Positions 1 through 8,543 are shown, counted from the first letter of the stretch. The stretch is DNA of 64,000 nucleotides from Alphaproteobacteria bacterium (GCA_018650465.1 JABIFY010000020.1:1-64000), one strand, 5' to 3'. Notes: generated by a model not told the origin, from the sequence alone. A program made the numbers and translations.

Positions 1-26
1 CAAAGGGGGATGTGCTCTCCTAACGG

Positions 27-35
27 TGTGGATAA
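27..35 (-). promoter_or_regulatory. Isolated DnaA-box-like 9-mer
   Basis: TGTGGATAA is an exact match, on the minus strand, to the classical DnaA box TTATCCACA. It stands alone in the non-coding DNA before the mucR-like gene, with no second box or AT-rich unwinding element beside it. One exact 9-mer in 64 kb is close to chance expectation, so function is doubtful. The rest of the leading gap up to position 254 holds no gene I can support; its last 80 bases are very AT-rich and probably form the promoter of the next gene. Confidence 0.25.
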
Positions 36-254
36 GGCCTTGCCAAGTAATTGCTGCATATTTTGAGACTTTCTTTGGTCGGAGAATCTCAAAGTATGAA
101 TCACTTCAGGGCTTTATCCTATTAAGTCGGGTACTGTGGTGCAATAGTCAATATCTCGCCACTTCTTAAAAGCAACTGTAATAATTGTTTGATAAGTAAC
201 ACAAAACAAAATATAAATTTCAGTATAAGTTAAAAAATATTGTAGGTAAATTTT

Positions 255-662
255 ATGTCTGAAAAAATTGAAACAAACGAACTTCTTGCGCTGACCACAG
301 ATATCGTGGCTTCTCATGTTTCCAACAATGAAGTACCTGTTGCTGACTTGCCGAATTTGATTCAGCAAGTATTTGGCGCCCTGGCCCAACTTGGCGGTGC
401 CTCGTCGGCAGCACAGGAAAAACTTAACCCCGCAGTGCCCATCAAAAAATCGATTACACCAGACCACATTATCTGCCTGGAAGATGGCAAGAAATTGAAG
501 ATGCTCAAGCGCCATATCAAAACACGGTATAATCTCAGCCCTGAGGAATATCGTGAAAAATGGAGTCTTCCTGCTGACTATCCCATGGTCGCGCCTAACT
601 ATGCCTCCCAGCGCAGTGAACTCGCGAAAAAGATAGGTTTGGGTACGAAACGAAGCCGTTAA
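255..662 (+). CDS. MucR/Ros-family transcriptional regulator with degenerate zinc site
   Basis: This 135-residue protein has the MucR/Ros layout: a helical N-terminal oligomerisation region (residues 1-50), a linker, and the C-terminal DNA-binding domain (about 70-130) ending in the hallmark LPADYPMVAPNYA. MucR proteins are nucleoid-associated regulators of surface polysaccharide, motility and cell-cycle genes that bind AT-rich DNA with TpA steps. The AT-rich segment directly upstream therefore suggests autoregulation. The usual C-x2-C...H...H zinc ligands are incomplete: C74 and H87 are present, but the second Cys is Asp77 and the expected second His region reads R91-Y92. The domain may fold with little or no zinc, as reported for some Mesorhizobium Ros homologues. 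Family assignment is firm; targets are unknown. Confidence 0.93.
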   Translation: MSEKIETNELLALTTDIVASHVSNNEVPVADLPNLIQQVFGALAQLGGASSAAQEKLNPAVPIKKSITPDHIICLEDGKKLKMLKRHIKTRYNLSPEEYREKWSLPADYPMVAPNYASQRSELAKKIGLGTKRSR

Positions 663-725
663 TGGCTTCATTTTGAGTAGAAAAATCACTGACCGAAGGC
701 TGGTTTACTAATTCCTGTGGGTTAT

Positions 726-748
726 GATCAAACACATATAGTTTGATC
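726..748. promoter_or_regulatory. Perfect inverted repeat at the fur start
   Basis: GATCAAAC (726-733) and GTTTGATC (741-748) form a perfect 8-bp inverted repeat with a 7-bp A/T-rich spacer, ending about 16 bp before the probable fur start. The position suits an operator or a translation-blocking hairpin. It does not match the classical Fur box or the Irr ICE motif. Confidence 0.5.
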
Positions 749-763
749 GGGGAGAATTTGATC

Positions 764-1189
764 TTGTCTACGACATCCCGCCTTGAGACACTTTGTATCG
801 GAAAAGGTATGAAAATGACCGGCCAACGGCGGGTTATTGCGCGTGTTCTGTCTGATTCTGATGATCATCCGGATGTCGAAGAAGTTTATGCCCGTGCCAG
901 TGCCATTGATCCCAAGATCAGCATTGCCACCGTTTACCGAACTGTCCGCCTGTTTGAAGAAGCCGAAATCCTCGAACGACATGATTTTGGTGATGGCCGG
1001 TCCCGTTATGAAGAAGTATCTGACGAGCATCATGACCACCTGATCGACATTCGCACTCGCGAAGTTGTGGAATTCCAGGACCCCGAAATCGAAGCCCTCC
1101 AAGCTGAAATTGCCCGACGCCTCGGCTATAAACTGGTTGGACACAGGCTGGAACTGTATGGCGTTCGCATCGGTGATAATAAAAGCTGA
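764..1189 (+). CDS. fur: Fur-family ferric/manganese uptake regulator
   Basis: This is a Fur-superfamily repressor of about 141 residues. The N-terminal winged helix is recognisable from MTGQRRVIARVL through ISIATVYRTVRLFEEA, and the dimerisation domain carries the metal-binding EHHDHLID segment. The structural-zinc CxxC pairs of E. coli Fur are absent, which is usual in alphaproteobacteria, where this orthologue is Fur or the manganese-responsive Mur. I favour the TTG at 764 because GGGGAG at 749-754 is suitably placed; in-frame TTGs also occur at 743 and 758. A perfect inverted repeat abuts the start. A second superfamily member, Irr, is encoded at 22327, so iron control is probably divided between them. 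Confidence 0.92.
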   Translation: MSTTSRLETLCIGKGMKMTGQRRVIARVLSDSDDHPDVEEVYARASAIDPKISIATVYRTVRLFEEAEILERHDFGDGRSRYEEVSDEHHDHLIDIRTREVVEFQDPEIEALQAEIARRLGYKLVGHRLELYGVRIGDNKS

Positions 1190-1217
1190 CATTCATTCCT
1201 GATATAATCTAATCAAT

Positions 1218-2018
1218 TTGCCTCATACCATGTTGCGTGGCCTGGTCAAATCAGTACTGACACTCACCTGGACGGCATTTCTGCTGCCTGTTCAATTTCT
1301 GGCGCTGAAATTCTGTGATCCTGTGGCGGGCTTGATTCCTCGCCTCTATCACCGGGGGGCAGCACGTATTCTCGGTCTTCATATATCTGTCCAGGGCCAG
1401 CCTTTGATTGAGCCTCGGGTTCTATATGTGGCAAATCATGCGTCATGGCTGGATATTGTCGCACTTGGTTCGGTTCTGGAGGCAGGGTTCATCGCAAAAA
1501 GTGAAGTTGCCAGCTGGCCCGGGTTTGGTTTGCTGGCAAAATTACAGCAGTCCATTTTCATAGACCGCCGCCGAAGCCAAATCCAGATCGGTACACAAAT
1601 GGTGTCGAGGCATCTGGCGACCGGCAAAAGGCTGATCTTGTTCGCTGAGGGAACCAGTAACGACGGGGTTCGCATTCTGCCGTTTCAAAGCAGTTTTTTT
1701 GCCGTTGCGGGTCAGGGTCCATCATCTGAAAACGTACCCGTTCAACCGGTCAGCATCAGCTATACCCGCCGCGCTGGCCTTCCTGTTATTCGTGGTGACA
1801 TGCCGGCAATTGCCTGGTATGGCGATATGTTCTTGCTGCCCCACTTGTGGCGCATGTTTTGCGAAGGCGGCAGGATTGACGTGACGGTGCATTTTCACCC
1901 ACAGGCCGATCATCAAAAATTTAATTCCCGCAAGGCGTTGGCGCGTTATTGCTACGACAAGGTAAATGACGGCGTCATGGAAAGCAGGCGAGGAAGGTCA
2001 CCAAAAGCTGGTTCTTGA
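1218..2018 (+). CDS. plsC: 1-acyl-sn-glycerol-3-phosphate acyltransferase (PlsC-like)
   Basis: A 266-residue acyltransferase of the PlsC/LPLAT family, which transfers an acyl chain to lysophosphatidic acid or a related acceptor at the inner membrane. The catalytic NHxxxxD block is NHASWLD near residue 74, followed by the FIDRRR motif near 116 and EGTSNDG near 143. An N-terminal hydrophobic segment (about 13-31) probably anchors it. Start choice is uncertain: TTG 1218 or ATG 1230, neither with a clear ribosome binding site. It lies just downstream of fur in the same direction. The acceptor cannot be told from sequence, and a lyso-ornithine-lipid acyltransferase (OlsA-like) role is possible. 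Confidence 0.88.
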   Translation: MPHTMLRGLVKSVLTLTWTAFLLPVQFLALKFCDPVAGLIPRLYHRGAARILGLHISVQGQPLIEPRVLYVANHASWLDIVALGSVLEAGFIAKSEVASWPGFGLLAKLQQSIFIDRRRSQIQIGTQMVSRHLATGKRLILFAEGTSNDGVRILPFQSSFFAVAGQGPSSENVPVQPVSISYTRRAGLPVIRGDMPAIAWYGDMFLLPHLWRMFCEGGRIDVTVHFHPQADHQKFNSRKALARYCYDKVNDGVMESRRGRSPKAGS

Positions 2019-2060
2019 CAGGCTGATGGTCCGGTGCGCATGTTCGGGCCAATAACCAGG

Positions 2061-2085
2061 GCGTTTCCCTTAAGATTGGAAACGC
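2061..2085. promoter_or_regulatory. GTTTCC-N9-GGAAAC dyad before miaB
   Basis: GCGTTTCC and GGAAACGC form an 8-bp inverted repeat around a 9-bp spacer, 61 bp before the miaB ATG and 43 bp after the plsC stop. The core GTTTCC-N9-GGAAAC recurs exactly at 20671 and 23583. No U-run follows, so it is not a standard intrinsic terminator. Confidence 0.55.
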
Positions 2086-2112
2086 TGCAACCTGAACAAA
2101 CAACTGTGCCAT

Positions 2113-2148
2113 AGAAACTGCACCTGAGAAACTGTACCCGAGAAAATG
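2113..2148 (+). repeat. 14-bp tandem repeat running into the miaB start codon
   Basis: AGAAACTGCACCTG (2113-2126) is followed by AGAAACTGTACCCG (2127-2140) and a third partial copy AGAAAATG whose ATG is the miaB start. The duplication repeats the ribosome-binding region, giving a repeated GAGAA-like sequence before the start. Confidence 0.8.
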
Positions 2149-3513
2149 ACGAACCACAAAAAACTGCATGTCCAGACCTGGGGCTGTCAGATGAATGTCT
2201 ATGACTCCTCCCGGATGAAAGATGTTCTGGCCCCATTGGGATATCAGGCCTGCGATAACGCTGCCGATGCCGACATGGTCATTCTGAATACGTGCCACAT
2301 CAGGGAAAAGGCTGCCGAAAAGATCTATTCCGAACTGGGTCGATTGCGCAAACACAAAGATGCCCTGGCAAAAGATGGTCGTCATATGGTCATTGCTGTG
2401 GCCGGTTGCGTGGCCCAGGCCGAAGGTGCCGAAGTTCGCAGGCGAGCACCGTGGGTCGACATGGTCTTCGGGCCGCAAGCCTATCACCAGTTGCCCGATA
2501 TGGTACGAGAAGCGGCGCGTGGAGCAAGAGTCGTCAAAACCGATTTTCCGCCAGAGCCAAAATTTGATGCCCTGCCAAAATCCGGTGGTCAGGGACCGGC
2601 GGCCTTTTTGACAGTTCAAGAGGGCTGCGACAAGTTCTGCACATTTTGTGTTGTTCCCTATACGCGGGGAGCTGAATATTCCCGTCCATCGGCTGACGTT
2701 ATCGCCGAGGCCCGCGATCTGGTTGCCCTGGGTGCGCGTGAAATAACTTTGCTTGGCCAGAACGTCAACGCCTATCACGGCGATGCCCCGGATGGCTCAG
2801 GTCAGGCCTGGTCGCTGGGTCGCCTGATCGAGGGTTTGACCGATGTCGAAGGGCTGGCACGTTTGCGCTATACGACGTCACATCCCCTGGACATGGATGA
2901 AGATCTGATCGCCGCACATCGCGACATTGATATTCTGATGCCTTATCTGCATTTGCCGGTGCAGTCCGGATCTGACCGGATTTTGGAAGCCATGAATCGG
3001 CGACACAAAGTCGCTGACTATCGCCGCGTTGTCGACGTGCTGCGCGCATCGCGCCCGGATATCGCCTTGTCATGTGATTTCATTGTGGGGTTTCCGGGTG
3101 AAACGGATCAAGACTTTGAAGATACTCTCGCCCTCGTCCGTGATGTTGGTTATGCCAGTGCTTATTCCTTCAAATACAGCCCGCGACCCGGGACAACAGC
3201 GGCCAGCAGCGATGGTCATGTGCCGGAACCGGTTAAAGCCGAGCGTTTGGCCATTTTGCAGGACTTGCTGACGGAACAGGCAACAGACTTTAACCGCCAA
3301 TCAATTGGTGCGCAATTTGACGTTTTGATCGAACGGGTCGGTAAGCGAGAGGGCCAAATGCTGGGCCGAAGCCCATATAATCAAGCCGTTTACGTGGATG
3401 GTGGTGTTGATGCCGGATTTGCGATTGGTGATTTGGTCAAAGTTCGCGTAAAATCAGGTTATGCGAACAGTGTGGCAGCAGAGCCGTTGAATTCTGCCTC
3501 AGATACTGCATGA
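2146..3513 (+). CDS. miaB: tRNA-2-methylthio-N6-dimethylallyladenosine synthase
   Basis: This 455-residue radical-SAM methylthiotransferase modifies A37 of tRNAs reading UNN codons. The N-terminal UPF0004 domain carries the three cluster cysteines in [14 protein letters not shown] and AGCVAQ. The radical-SAM core has the CxxxCxxC motif in [17 protein letters not shown] near residue 160, and a C-terminal TRAM domain covers about 375-440. Length and motif order match the family. It precedes phoH and ybeY, the usual neighbours in alphaproteobacteria. Both a dyad element and a 14-bp tandem repeat lie in its upstream gap. Confidence 0.97.
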   Translation: MTNHKKLHVQTWGCQMNVYDSSRMKDVLAPLGYQACDNAADADMVILNTCHIREKAAEKIYSELGRLRKHKDALAKDGRHMVIAVAGCVAQAEGAEVRRRAPWVDMVFGPQAYHQLPDMVREAARGARVVKTDFPPEPKFDALPKSGGQGPAAFLTVQEGCDKFCTFCVVPYTRGAEYSRPSADVIAEARDLVALGAREITLLGQNVNAYHGDAPDGSGQAWSLGRLIEGLTDVEGLARLRYTTSHPLDMDEDLIAAHRDIDILMPYLHLPVQSGSDRILEAMNRRHKVADYRRVVDVLRASRPDIALSCDFIVGFPGETDQDFEDTLALVRDVGYASAYSFKYSPRPGTTAASSDGHVPEPVKAERLAILQDLLTEQATDFNRQSIGAQFDVLIERVGKREGQMLGRSPYNQAVYVDGGVDAGFAIGDLVKVRVKSGYANSVAAEPLNSASDTA

Positions 3514-3532
3514 TTGAGATAGTGTTTGTTTA

Positions 3533-3566
3533 GAGACTAATTTTGTTCAGAGACCAATTTTGTTCA
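3533..3566 (+). repeat. 17-bp tandem duplication in the phoH leader
   Basis: GAGACTAATTTTGTTCA (3533-3549) is followed at once by GAGACCAATTTTGTTCA (3550-3566), two 17-bp units differing at one base. They lie between the miaB stop and the phoH ribosome-binding site. Confidence 0.85.
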
Positions 3567-3608
3567 GATCATTTTGAACACCCAAACCCAGGAGGGACCG
3601 GGAACGCG

Positions 3609-4667
3609 TTGACAGTAGAAACCGATGCTCGTGGCACTGCGCCACTGTTAATGGACTTTGACGACAACAGCCTGCTGTCAGAGTTATTTGGTGAACACGA
3701 CCGAAACCTAGCCCGGATCGAACAGCGTTTAGACGTTTCCCTTTCGTCGCGCGGCAACCGCGTGGCAATTATTGGTGATCCCAGCGCCCAGGCCGCCGCC
3801 AAAATTGTTCTGGAAGATCTCTACGCACGATTAAAAAAAGGTCACGAAATGGGCAATGGTGAAGTCGATGCTGCCATCCGCATGGCCGAAGCCGCAGCGA
3901 CAGGGCGCGGACCAAAATTATCCGTTGCCTCTGAAGAATATATGATCCGCACGCCGCGTCGCAGCCTGACGCCGCGGTCACCGACTCAAGCCAGCTATAT
4001 TCAGAATTTGCGCTCCAGTGAATTGACTTTTGGCCTTGGGCCCGCTGGCACAGGAAAAACGTTTCTGGCTGTTGCCGTTGCCATAGAGGCTCTGATGGAC
4101 GGTGCCGTGCAGCGCATTATCCTGTCACGCCCTGCCGTTGAGGCAGGGGAACGGCTGGGTTTTTTGCCGGGCGACATGCGCGATAAAATCGACCCCTATT
4201 TGCGCCCACTTTATGATGCCCTGAATTATATGATGCCAGGCGACCAGGTTGTCCGCCTGATGGAAAGTGGTGAAATTGAAGTCGCCCCCGTTGCCTTCAT
4301 GCGCGGCCGGACATTGACCAATGCCTATATCATTGTTGATGAAGCCCAGAACACGACAACGGTGCAGATGAAGATGCTCCTGACGCGTTTGGGTGAAGGT
4401 AGCCGCATGGTGGTTAATGGCGATTTGTCGCAAATTGATCTACCGCGTGGAACCCGCTCTGGCCTCGCCCATGCTGCCGATGTGCTGCAGGGCGTAAAGG
4501 GTGTAAAATTCACGCGATTTGGCGAAGAAGATATCGTGCGACATGATTTGGTGACGCGGATTGTTCATGCCTACGGTGTCTTTGACAAAGCTCAGGGAGA
4601 GCCTGACGAATATGGCTTGGACCGAACTTTGTCGCGAAAAGGAATCGACGGAAAAGACGATGCCTGA
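3609..4667 (+). CDS. phoH: PhoH-like ATPase
   Basis: This PhoH-family P-loop protein of about 352 residues has an N-terminal KH-like region, Walker A in GPAGTGKT, the SRPAVEAGERLGFLPGD signature and Walker B in YIIVDEAQN. PhoH proteins have NTPase and helicase-like activity and are tied by gene context to YbeY and ribosome/RNA metabolism. I choose TTG 3609 because a strong AGGAGGG sits at 3590-3596; a longer frame from 3543 would run through the tandem repeat. The 3' end overlaps the probable ybeY start by 8 bp, indicating coupled translation. Confidence 0.94.
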   Translation: MTVETDARGTAPLLMDFDDNSLLSELFGEHDRNLARIEQRLDVSLSSRGNRVAIIGDPSAQAAAKIVLEDLYARLKKGHEMGNGEVDAAIRMAEAAATGRGPKLSVASEEYMIRTPRRSLTPRSPTQASYIQNLRSSELTFGLGPAGTGKTFLAVAVAIEALMDGAVQRIILSRPAVEAGERLGFLPGDMRDKIDPYLRPLYDALNYMMPGDQVVRLMESGEIEVAPVAFMRGRTLTNAYIIVDEAQNTTTVQMKMLLTRLGEGSRMVVNGDLSQIDLPRGTRSGLAHAADVLQGVKGVKFTRFGEEDIVRHDLVTRIVHAYGVFDKAQGEPDEYGLDRTLSRKGIDGKDDA

Positions 4668-5241
4668 AGACCCGGGATCCAGCGTCCTGCAAGTAAAAAC
4701 ACCCGATTTTGAAATCGCAGAAGGCCTCGCAATTTCTGTTTCTTGTCCGCTTTGGCAAAGTCGCTTGTCCGATGCCGGGGCGCTCTGTCTGCAGGCCGTT
4801 ACGGCTGTTTACCAGGTAATCGGTCATGAAGATGGGGCAACGCCACCGGAAATTTCTGTGGTGCTGGCCGATAACAAGACCGTCCATGAACTGAACCGGG
4901 ATTACCGTGGCTTTGACAAGCCCACCAACGTTTTGTCTTTCGCTTTGACTGACGGCGAAACCGGGGCACAAATTCCAGGTGCTGCAGGTGCTCCGGGTAT
5001 TGTGATGTTGGGCGATGTTATTCTGGCTTTCGAAACAGTCGAGAACGAAGCTCGATCTCAGGAAAAGTCTTTTGAAAGCCATGCCAGTCATTTGGTGGTG
5101 CATGGTGTTTTGCATTTGCTGGGTTATGACCACGAAGAAGACGATCAGGCAGAGGAAATGGAGGCTTTGGAAAAACGTATCCTGGCGGTTCTTGGAATCG
5201 ATGATCCCTATAGCCTGCCCGATGAAAGAGGCGTGGCATGA
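4660..5241 (+). CDS. ybeY: Endoribonuclease YbeY
   Basis: YbeY is a single-strand endoribonuclease involved in 16S rRNA 3'-end maturation and 70S ribosome quality control. The zinc site HGVLHLLGYDH is intact near the C terminus, as is the family motif LNRDYRGFDKPTNVLSF. ATG 4660 gives about 193 residues and overlaps the phoH 3' end; an alternative ATG at 4612 would add a 16-residue extension. Its stop overlaps the corC start as ATGA. The phoH-ybeY-corC-lnt order is a classic conserved operon. Confidence 0.95.
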   Translation: MPEDPGSSVLQVKTPDFEIAEGLAISVSCPLWQSRLSDAGALCLQAVTAVYQVIGHEDGATPPEISVVLADNKTVHELNRDYRGFDKPTNVLSFALTDGETGAQIPGAAGAPGIVMLGDVILAFETVENEARSQEKSFESHASHLVVHGVLHLLGYDHEEDDQAEEMEALEKRILAVLGIDDPYSLPDERGVA

Positions 5242-6170
5242 GCGACGACACGGCGGGAAAACACAGCCCTCTGAGCCCTGAAGGTGATCGACCGAGTGGG
5301 GGCGTGTTTGGCTGGCTGCGCCGTTTGTTCACCTCTCGAAATGGCGACGCCAATTTGCGGGAAACGCTTGAAGAGCTGATCGAAGACAGCGACAGCGACG
5401 CGGATTCCAGGGAACCGATCAACGCTGAAGAGCGCTTGATGTTGATGAATATTCTTGACCTTGGCGAGCTCAGGGTTGATGACGTCATGGTACCAAGGGC
5501 CGATATTATTTCGCTGGGTGCAGACACCAGCCTTGCAGACCTGGTTGATTTGATCCAGACCGAATTGCACTCCCGCATTCCGGTTTTTCAGGAGAACCTG
5601 GATGATGTGCTGGGTATGGTCCACATCAAGGATTTGCTGACACACTGGGATAATCGGGAAGACTTCGACCTGAAGGCCATCATGCGCCAGGTCTTGTTTG
5701 TACCGCCGAGTATGGCTGTGTTGGATCTTCTGTTGCAAATGCGCCAAACCCGCATCCATATGGCAATTGTGGTGGACGAATATGGTGGCACGGATGGCCT
5801 GGTGACCATTGAAGACCTGGTCGAAGAAATCGTCGGTGAGATCGAAGATGAACATGACGAGGAAGAAGGCCCGCTGATTGTTGTCCGGGATGATGGCGCC
5901 CTCGATGCTGACGCCCGCACACCCATTGCCGAACTTGAGAACCGCGTCGGCCTGGATTTACTGCCGGACGAACAAGATGAAGATGTCGATACCCTGGGCG
6001 GCCTGGTGTTTTCCCTTTTGGGACGCGTGCCACAGCGTGGTGAACTGATCGCCCATGCCACAGGACTTGAATTTGAAATTATCGATGCTGATCCCCGGCG
6101 GATCAAACGCTTGCGTGTGCGAGGTGCACCGCTTGACGGGCAGAACAGCGTCGCCGGCTCGAAAGATTGA
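5238..6170 (+). CDS. corC: CorC/HlyC-type CBS-domain protein
   Basis: A 310-residue soluble protein with paired CBS domains (about 70-190, including MVPRADIISL and VVDEYGGTDGLVTIEDLVEEIVGEI) followed by a C-terminal CorC_HlyC domain. There is no DUF21 membrane domain. Such proteins are linked to magnesium/cobalt resistance and divalent-cation efflux and are nearly always encoded between ybeY and lnt. The start overlaps the ybeY stop (ATGA) and the stop overlaps the lnt start (TTGA), so translational coupling is likely along the chain. Confidence 0.94.
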   Translation: MSDDTAGKHSPLSPEGDRPSGGVFGWLRRLFTSRNGDANLRETLEELIEDSDSDADSREPINAEERLMLMNILDLGELRVDDVMVPRADIISLGADTSLADLVDLIQTELHSRIPVFQENLDDVLGMVHIKDLLTHWDNREDFDLKAIMRQVLFVPPSMAVLDLLLQMRQTRIHMAIVVDEYGGTDGLVTIEDLVEEIVGEIEDEHDEEEGPLIVVRDDGALDADARTPIAELENRVGLDLLPDEQDEDVDTLGGLVFSLLGRVPQRGELIAHATGLEFEIIDADPRRIKRLRVRGAPLDGQNSVAGSKD

Positions 6171-7789
6171 TACGATCAGCTGAATTTCTGGCTGCGTATC
6201 TCGCCAGTCTAGCGGGCTGGCGTCGCTTATGCCTGGTGACGTTGATGGGTATCGTTGCCGCCCTGGCTTTACCCCCGCTTTATCTCGCGCCATCCCTGAT
6301 CATTGCCTTTACGGCGTTGGTCTGGCTGCTGGCGGGTGTAAAATCGAAAAAAAGTGCCTTTGCTCTGGGCTGGTGGTTTGGCTTTGGTTACTTCACCATC
6401 AGTCTTTACTGGGTTGGGTTTGCCCTGTTTGTTGAGGCTGACAAATATGCTTGGTTGCTGCCCTTTGCAGCCCTCGGTCTGCCGGCGCTACTGGCCATCT
6501 TTACCGGCCTTGCGACCCTCATGGCTTATTTGATCATACGACGATTTGATCTGACCGGGCTGTCACGTGTGCTGGCTCTGGCGATGTCCTGGACCTTGTT
6601 TGAATGGCTGCGCAGTTTTGTTTTGACCGGCTTTCCCTGGAACCTGACAGGCTATGCATGGGGCGCTTCTGACGCCCTGGTGCAGTTTGCCTCGGTTGTC
6701 GGTGTGCATGGCCTTGGTTTGACAGGGCTGATCATCGCGGCCAGCCCGGCGACCCTTGCTGACGTGCCGCCAGCGTCGCCAGGTCTGAAACGCTGGGCCA
6801 CCGTAACTGGGTCGATCATTTTGTTGCTGGCTATTGGCATCTGGGGCCAGGCCCGGTTGATGCAAAATCCCACGGCATATGTGTCCGGTGTCAATTTGCG
6901 ACTGGTTCAACCGGCTATCGAGCAAAAGGATAAATGGCGTAGAGAGTTTCGCCATATTTTTCTTGAGCAATATTTGCAAATGTCGACGCAAGGGCAGAAC
7001 CAGCCATCCCTGTTGATATGGCCGGAAACCGCCATCCCCTATTTTCTGGATCGTGATCCGGAAATACGCCGTACGCTGGGCCACATCCTGGCACCGGGCA
7101 GCCTTTTGATCACGGGTGTCCCTCGTACACATGCTGCCCCACGCAAACCAGGAGCACGCTTTGAAGTCTGGAACAGTATTCAGGCCCTGAATGCACAGGG
7201 TGGTATCGTGGCGACCTACGACAAACATCACCTTGTGCCGTTTGGCGAATATGTGCCTTTGCGATCTGTTCTTGGTTTGCTGGGCATCGAACGATTGGCC
7301 GCGGGTCGAGGAGACTTTTTACCGGGACCGGGGCCACAGACAATGACCCTGCCGGGTTATCCCACCGTCGGTCCCCAAATATGCTACGAAGCCATTTTCC
7401 CCGGCGATGTTGTATCGAAGGCGCAACGACCTGGCTGGATGCTGAATGTGACCAATGACGCCTGGTTTGGGGTCAGCGCCGGTCCCTGGCAACATTTTGC
7501 CATCGCCCGGATGCGGGCCATTGAAGAAGGCTTGCCGCTTGTACGTTCCGCCAACAGCGGAATCTCGGCGATCTTTGATCCTTATGGCCGTGTCACCGGG
7601 CAGCTAGGTCTGGGTGTCAGTGGTATCCTTGACGGGCAACTGCCCCGGGCATTGAAACAGGCTCCTTTGTTTGCCAGATATGGCAATATCGGCCTTCTTG
7701 TTTTGTTGCTGTTTGTATTTTTCCTTGCTTCAGGTCTGACCTTGGTCGCAAGAACCGGAATGCAGGCTGAGAGCCCCGGGGCTAAATAA
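6167..7789 (+). CDS. lnt: Apolipoprotein N-acyltransferase
   Basis: This 540-residue inner-membrane enzyme transfers the third acyl chain onto the N-terminal Cys of outer-membrane lipoproteins. About six hydrophobic segments span residues 20-225. A periplasmic nitrilase-like domain follows with the catalytic triad visible: Glu in WPETAIP, Lys in YDKHHLVPFGEYVP and Cys in QICYEAIFPG. A final membrane segment lies near 505-525. The start is a TTG overlapping the corC stop. The stop codon lies within the 5' arm of an intrinsic terminator, marking the end of the phoH-lnt operon. Confidence 0.96.
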   Translation: MIRSAEFLAAYLASLAGWRRLCLVTLMGIVAALALPPLYLAPSLIIAFTALVWLLAGVKSKKSAFALGWWFGFGYFTISLYWVGFALFVEADKYAWLLPFAALGLPALLAIFTGLATLMAYLIIRRFDLTGLSRVLALAMSWTLFEWLRSFVLTGFPWNLTGYAWGASDALVQFASVVGVHGLGLTGLIIAASPATLADVPPASPGLKRWATVTGSIILLLAIGIWGQARLMQNPTAYVSGVNLRLVQPAIEQKDKWRREFRHIFLEQYLQMSTQGQNQPSLLIWPETAIPYFLDRDPEIRRTLGHILAPGSLLITGVPRTHAAPRKPGARFEVWNSIQALNAQGGIVATYDKHHLVPFGEYVPLRSVLGLLGIERLAAGRGDFLPGPGPQTMTLPGYPTVGPQICYEAIFPGDVVSKAQRPGWMLNVTNDAWFGVSAGPWQHFAIARMRAIEEGLPLVRSANSGISAIFDPYGRVTGQLGLGVSGILDGQLPRALKQAPLFARYGNIGLLVLLLFVFFLASGLTLVARTGMQAESPGAK

Positions 7790-7812
7790 TAATTGAAACA
7801 ATTATCTTTTTT
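7789..7812 (+). terminator. Intrinsic terminator after lnt
   Basis: ATAATTG (7789-7795) and CAATTAT (7799-7805) form a short A/T-rich stem with an AAA loop, followed by CTTTTTT. It begins at the last base of the lnt stop codon. Confidence 0.7.
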
Positions 7813-7853
7813 ACACGTGCAGAGTACTTTTCTTTTTGCCATACTCATGTATG

Positions 7854-7875
7854 TGTCGAGCAATTTTACTCGACA
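7854..7875. promoter_or_regulatory. Inverted repeat upstream of the XRE regulator
   Basis: TGTCGAG (7854-7860) and CTCGACA (7869-7875) form a perfect 7-bp dyad with an 8-bp A/T-rich spacer, 32 bp before the XRE gene start. Symmetry and position fit an operator, possibly for autoregulation by the adjacent HTH protein; this is inference. Confidence 0.45.
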
Positions 7876-7907
7876 ATGAATTGTAATTGTAATCAAGGAA
7901 GTTTGTT

Positions 7908-8345
7908 GTGGCAAAAAACCCGAACCCGGTCGACATACATGTTGGAGGCCGCATACGCTTGCGCCGCACCCTGCTGGGCTATAGTCAGGAAAAACTGGGC
8001 AATGCAGTTGGCTTGACGTTTCAGCAAATACAGAAATATGAACGCGGTGCCAATCGCATAGGCGCCGGGCGGTTGTACGATTTTTCGCAAATCCTTGAAG
8101 TGCCTGTATCCTTTTTTTATGATGACATGCCAGGTGGAACCTCTTCGCACGGTCCCGGCCTGTCTGAGGGTGATCGCGAACCCTTTGATCAGGAAAACCT
8201 GACTCAGCGGGAAACCCTGAAATTGATCCGGGCCTATTATTCGATCTCCAATCCTGAAATCAGGCATCGGATTTATGAATTAACCAAATCAGTTGCCCGA
8301 ATGGACGACGAACTGTCTGGCGAGTTGGAATTGGCGGACAAATAG
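7908..8345 (+). CDS. XRE-family transcriptional regulator
   Basis: This 145-residue protein has an N-terminal lambda-repressor-type helix-turn-helix (about 12-66: RIRLRRTLLGYSQEKLGNAVGLTF, then QQIQKYERGANRI) and a C-terminal helical region containing LIRAYYSISNPEIRHRIYELTKSV. The type is common in alphaproteobacteria and is often encoded next to metK. The start is GTG 7908, preceded by AAGGAAG. The gene has its own upstream gap with an inverted repeat and is followed by the metK riboswitch. Targets are not evident. Confidence 0.9.
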   Translation: MAKNPNPVDIHVGGRIRLRRTLLGYSQEKLGNAVGLTFQQIQKYERGANRIGAGRLYDFSQILEVPVSFFYDDMPGGTSSHGPGLSEGDREPFDQENLTQRETLKLIRAYYSISNPEIRHRIYELTKSVARMDDELSGELELADK

Positions 8346-8414
8346 AGCTGCCGAAATTTGCCAAAAACACTTGACCGCAGACAAAATCCTTGTCAAATAG
8401 TCGCCGCTCCCTTG

Positions 8415-8470
8415 GGCGCCGTGGATGATTTGGACCGCTTGCAGCCACGTTAAGACAAAGTGCTAAGTGA
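8415..8470 (+). ncRNA. SAM-II riboswitch (metA RNA motif) controlling metK
   Basis: The metK leader contains CGTGG (8420-8424) pairing with CCACG (8445-8449). Between and after these lie GATGATTTGG, GCTTGCAGCCACGTTAA and GTGCTAA, in the order of the SAM-II pseudoknot consensus known from alphaproteobacterial methionine genes. The element ends about 75 bp before the metK GTG. SAM binding normally sequesters downstream initiation, so excess SAM would repress its own synthase. The call rests on remembered consensus, not a covariance-model score. Confidence 0.75.
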
Positions 8471-8543
8471 GGTATTCGGTGCTTCCTGCCCGTATCGCCC
8501 CTGGTCCGACAACTTAAACCTAATTCGACCAGAGGAGAATTCC

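Noticed and set aside
27-35. Exact DnaA box as evidence of an origin at the window start
   Set aside because: One box alone in 64 kb is near chance; no further boxes or AT-rich unwinding region adjoin it.
1975-2778. 267-residue minus-strand ORF opposite miaB
   Set aside because: It overlaps the miaB catalytic region, with no recognisable domain.
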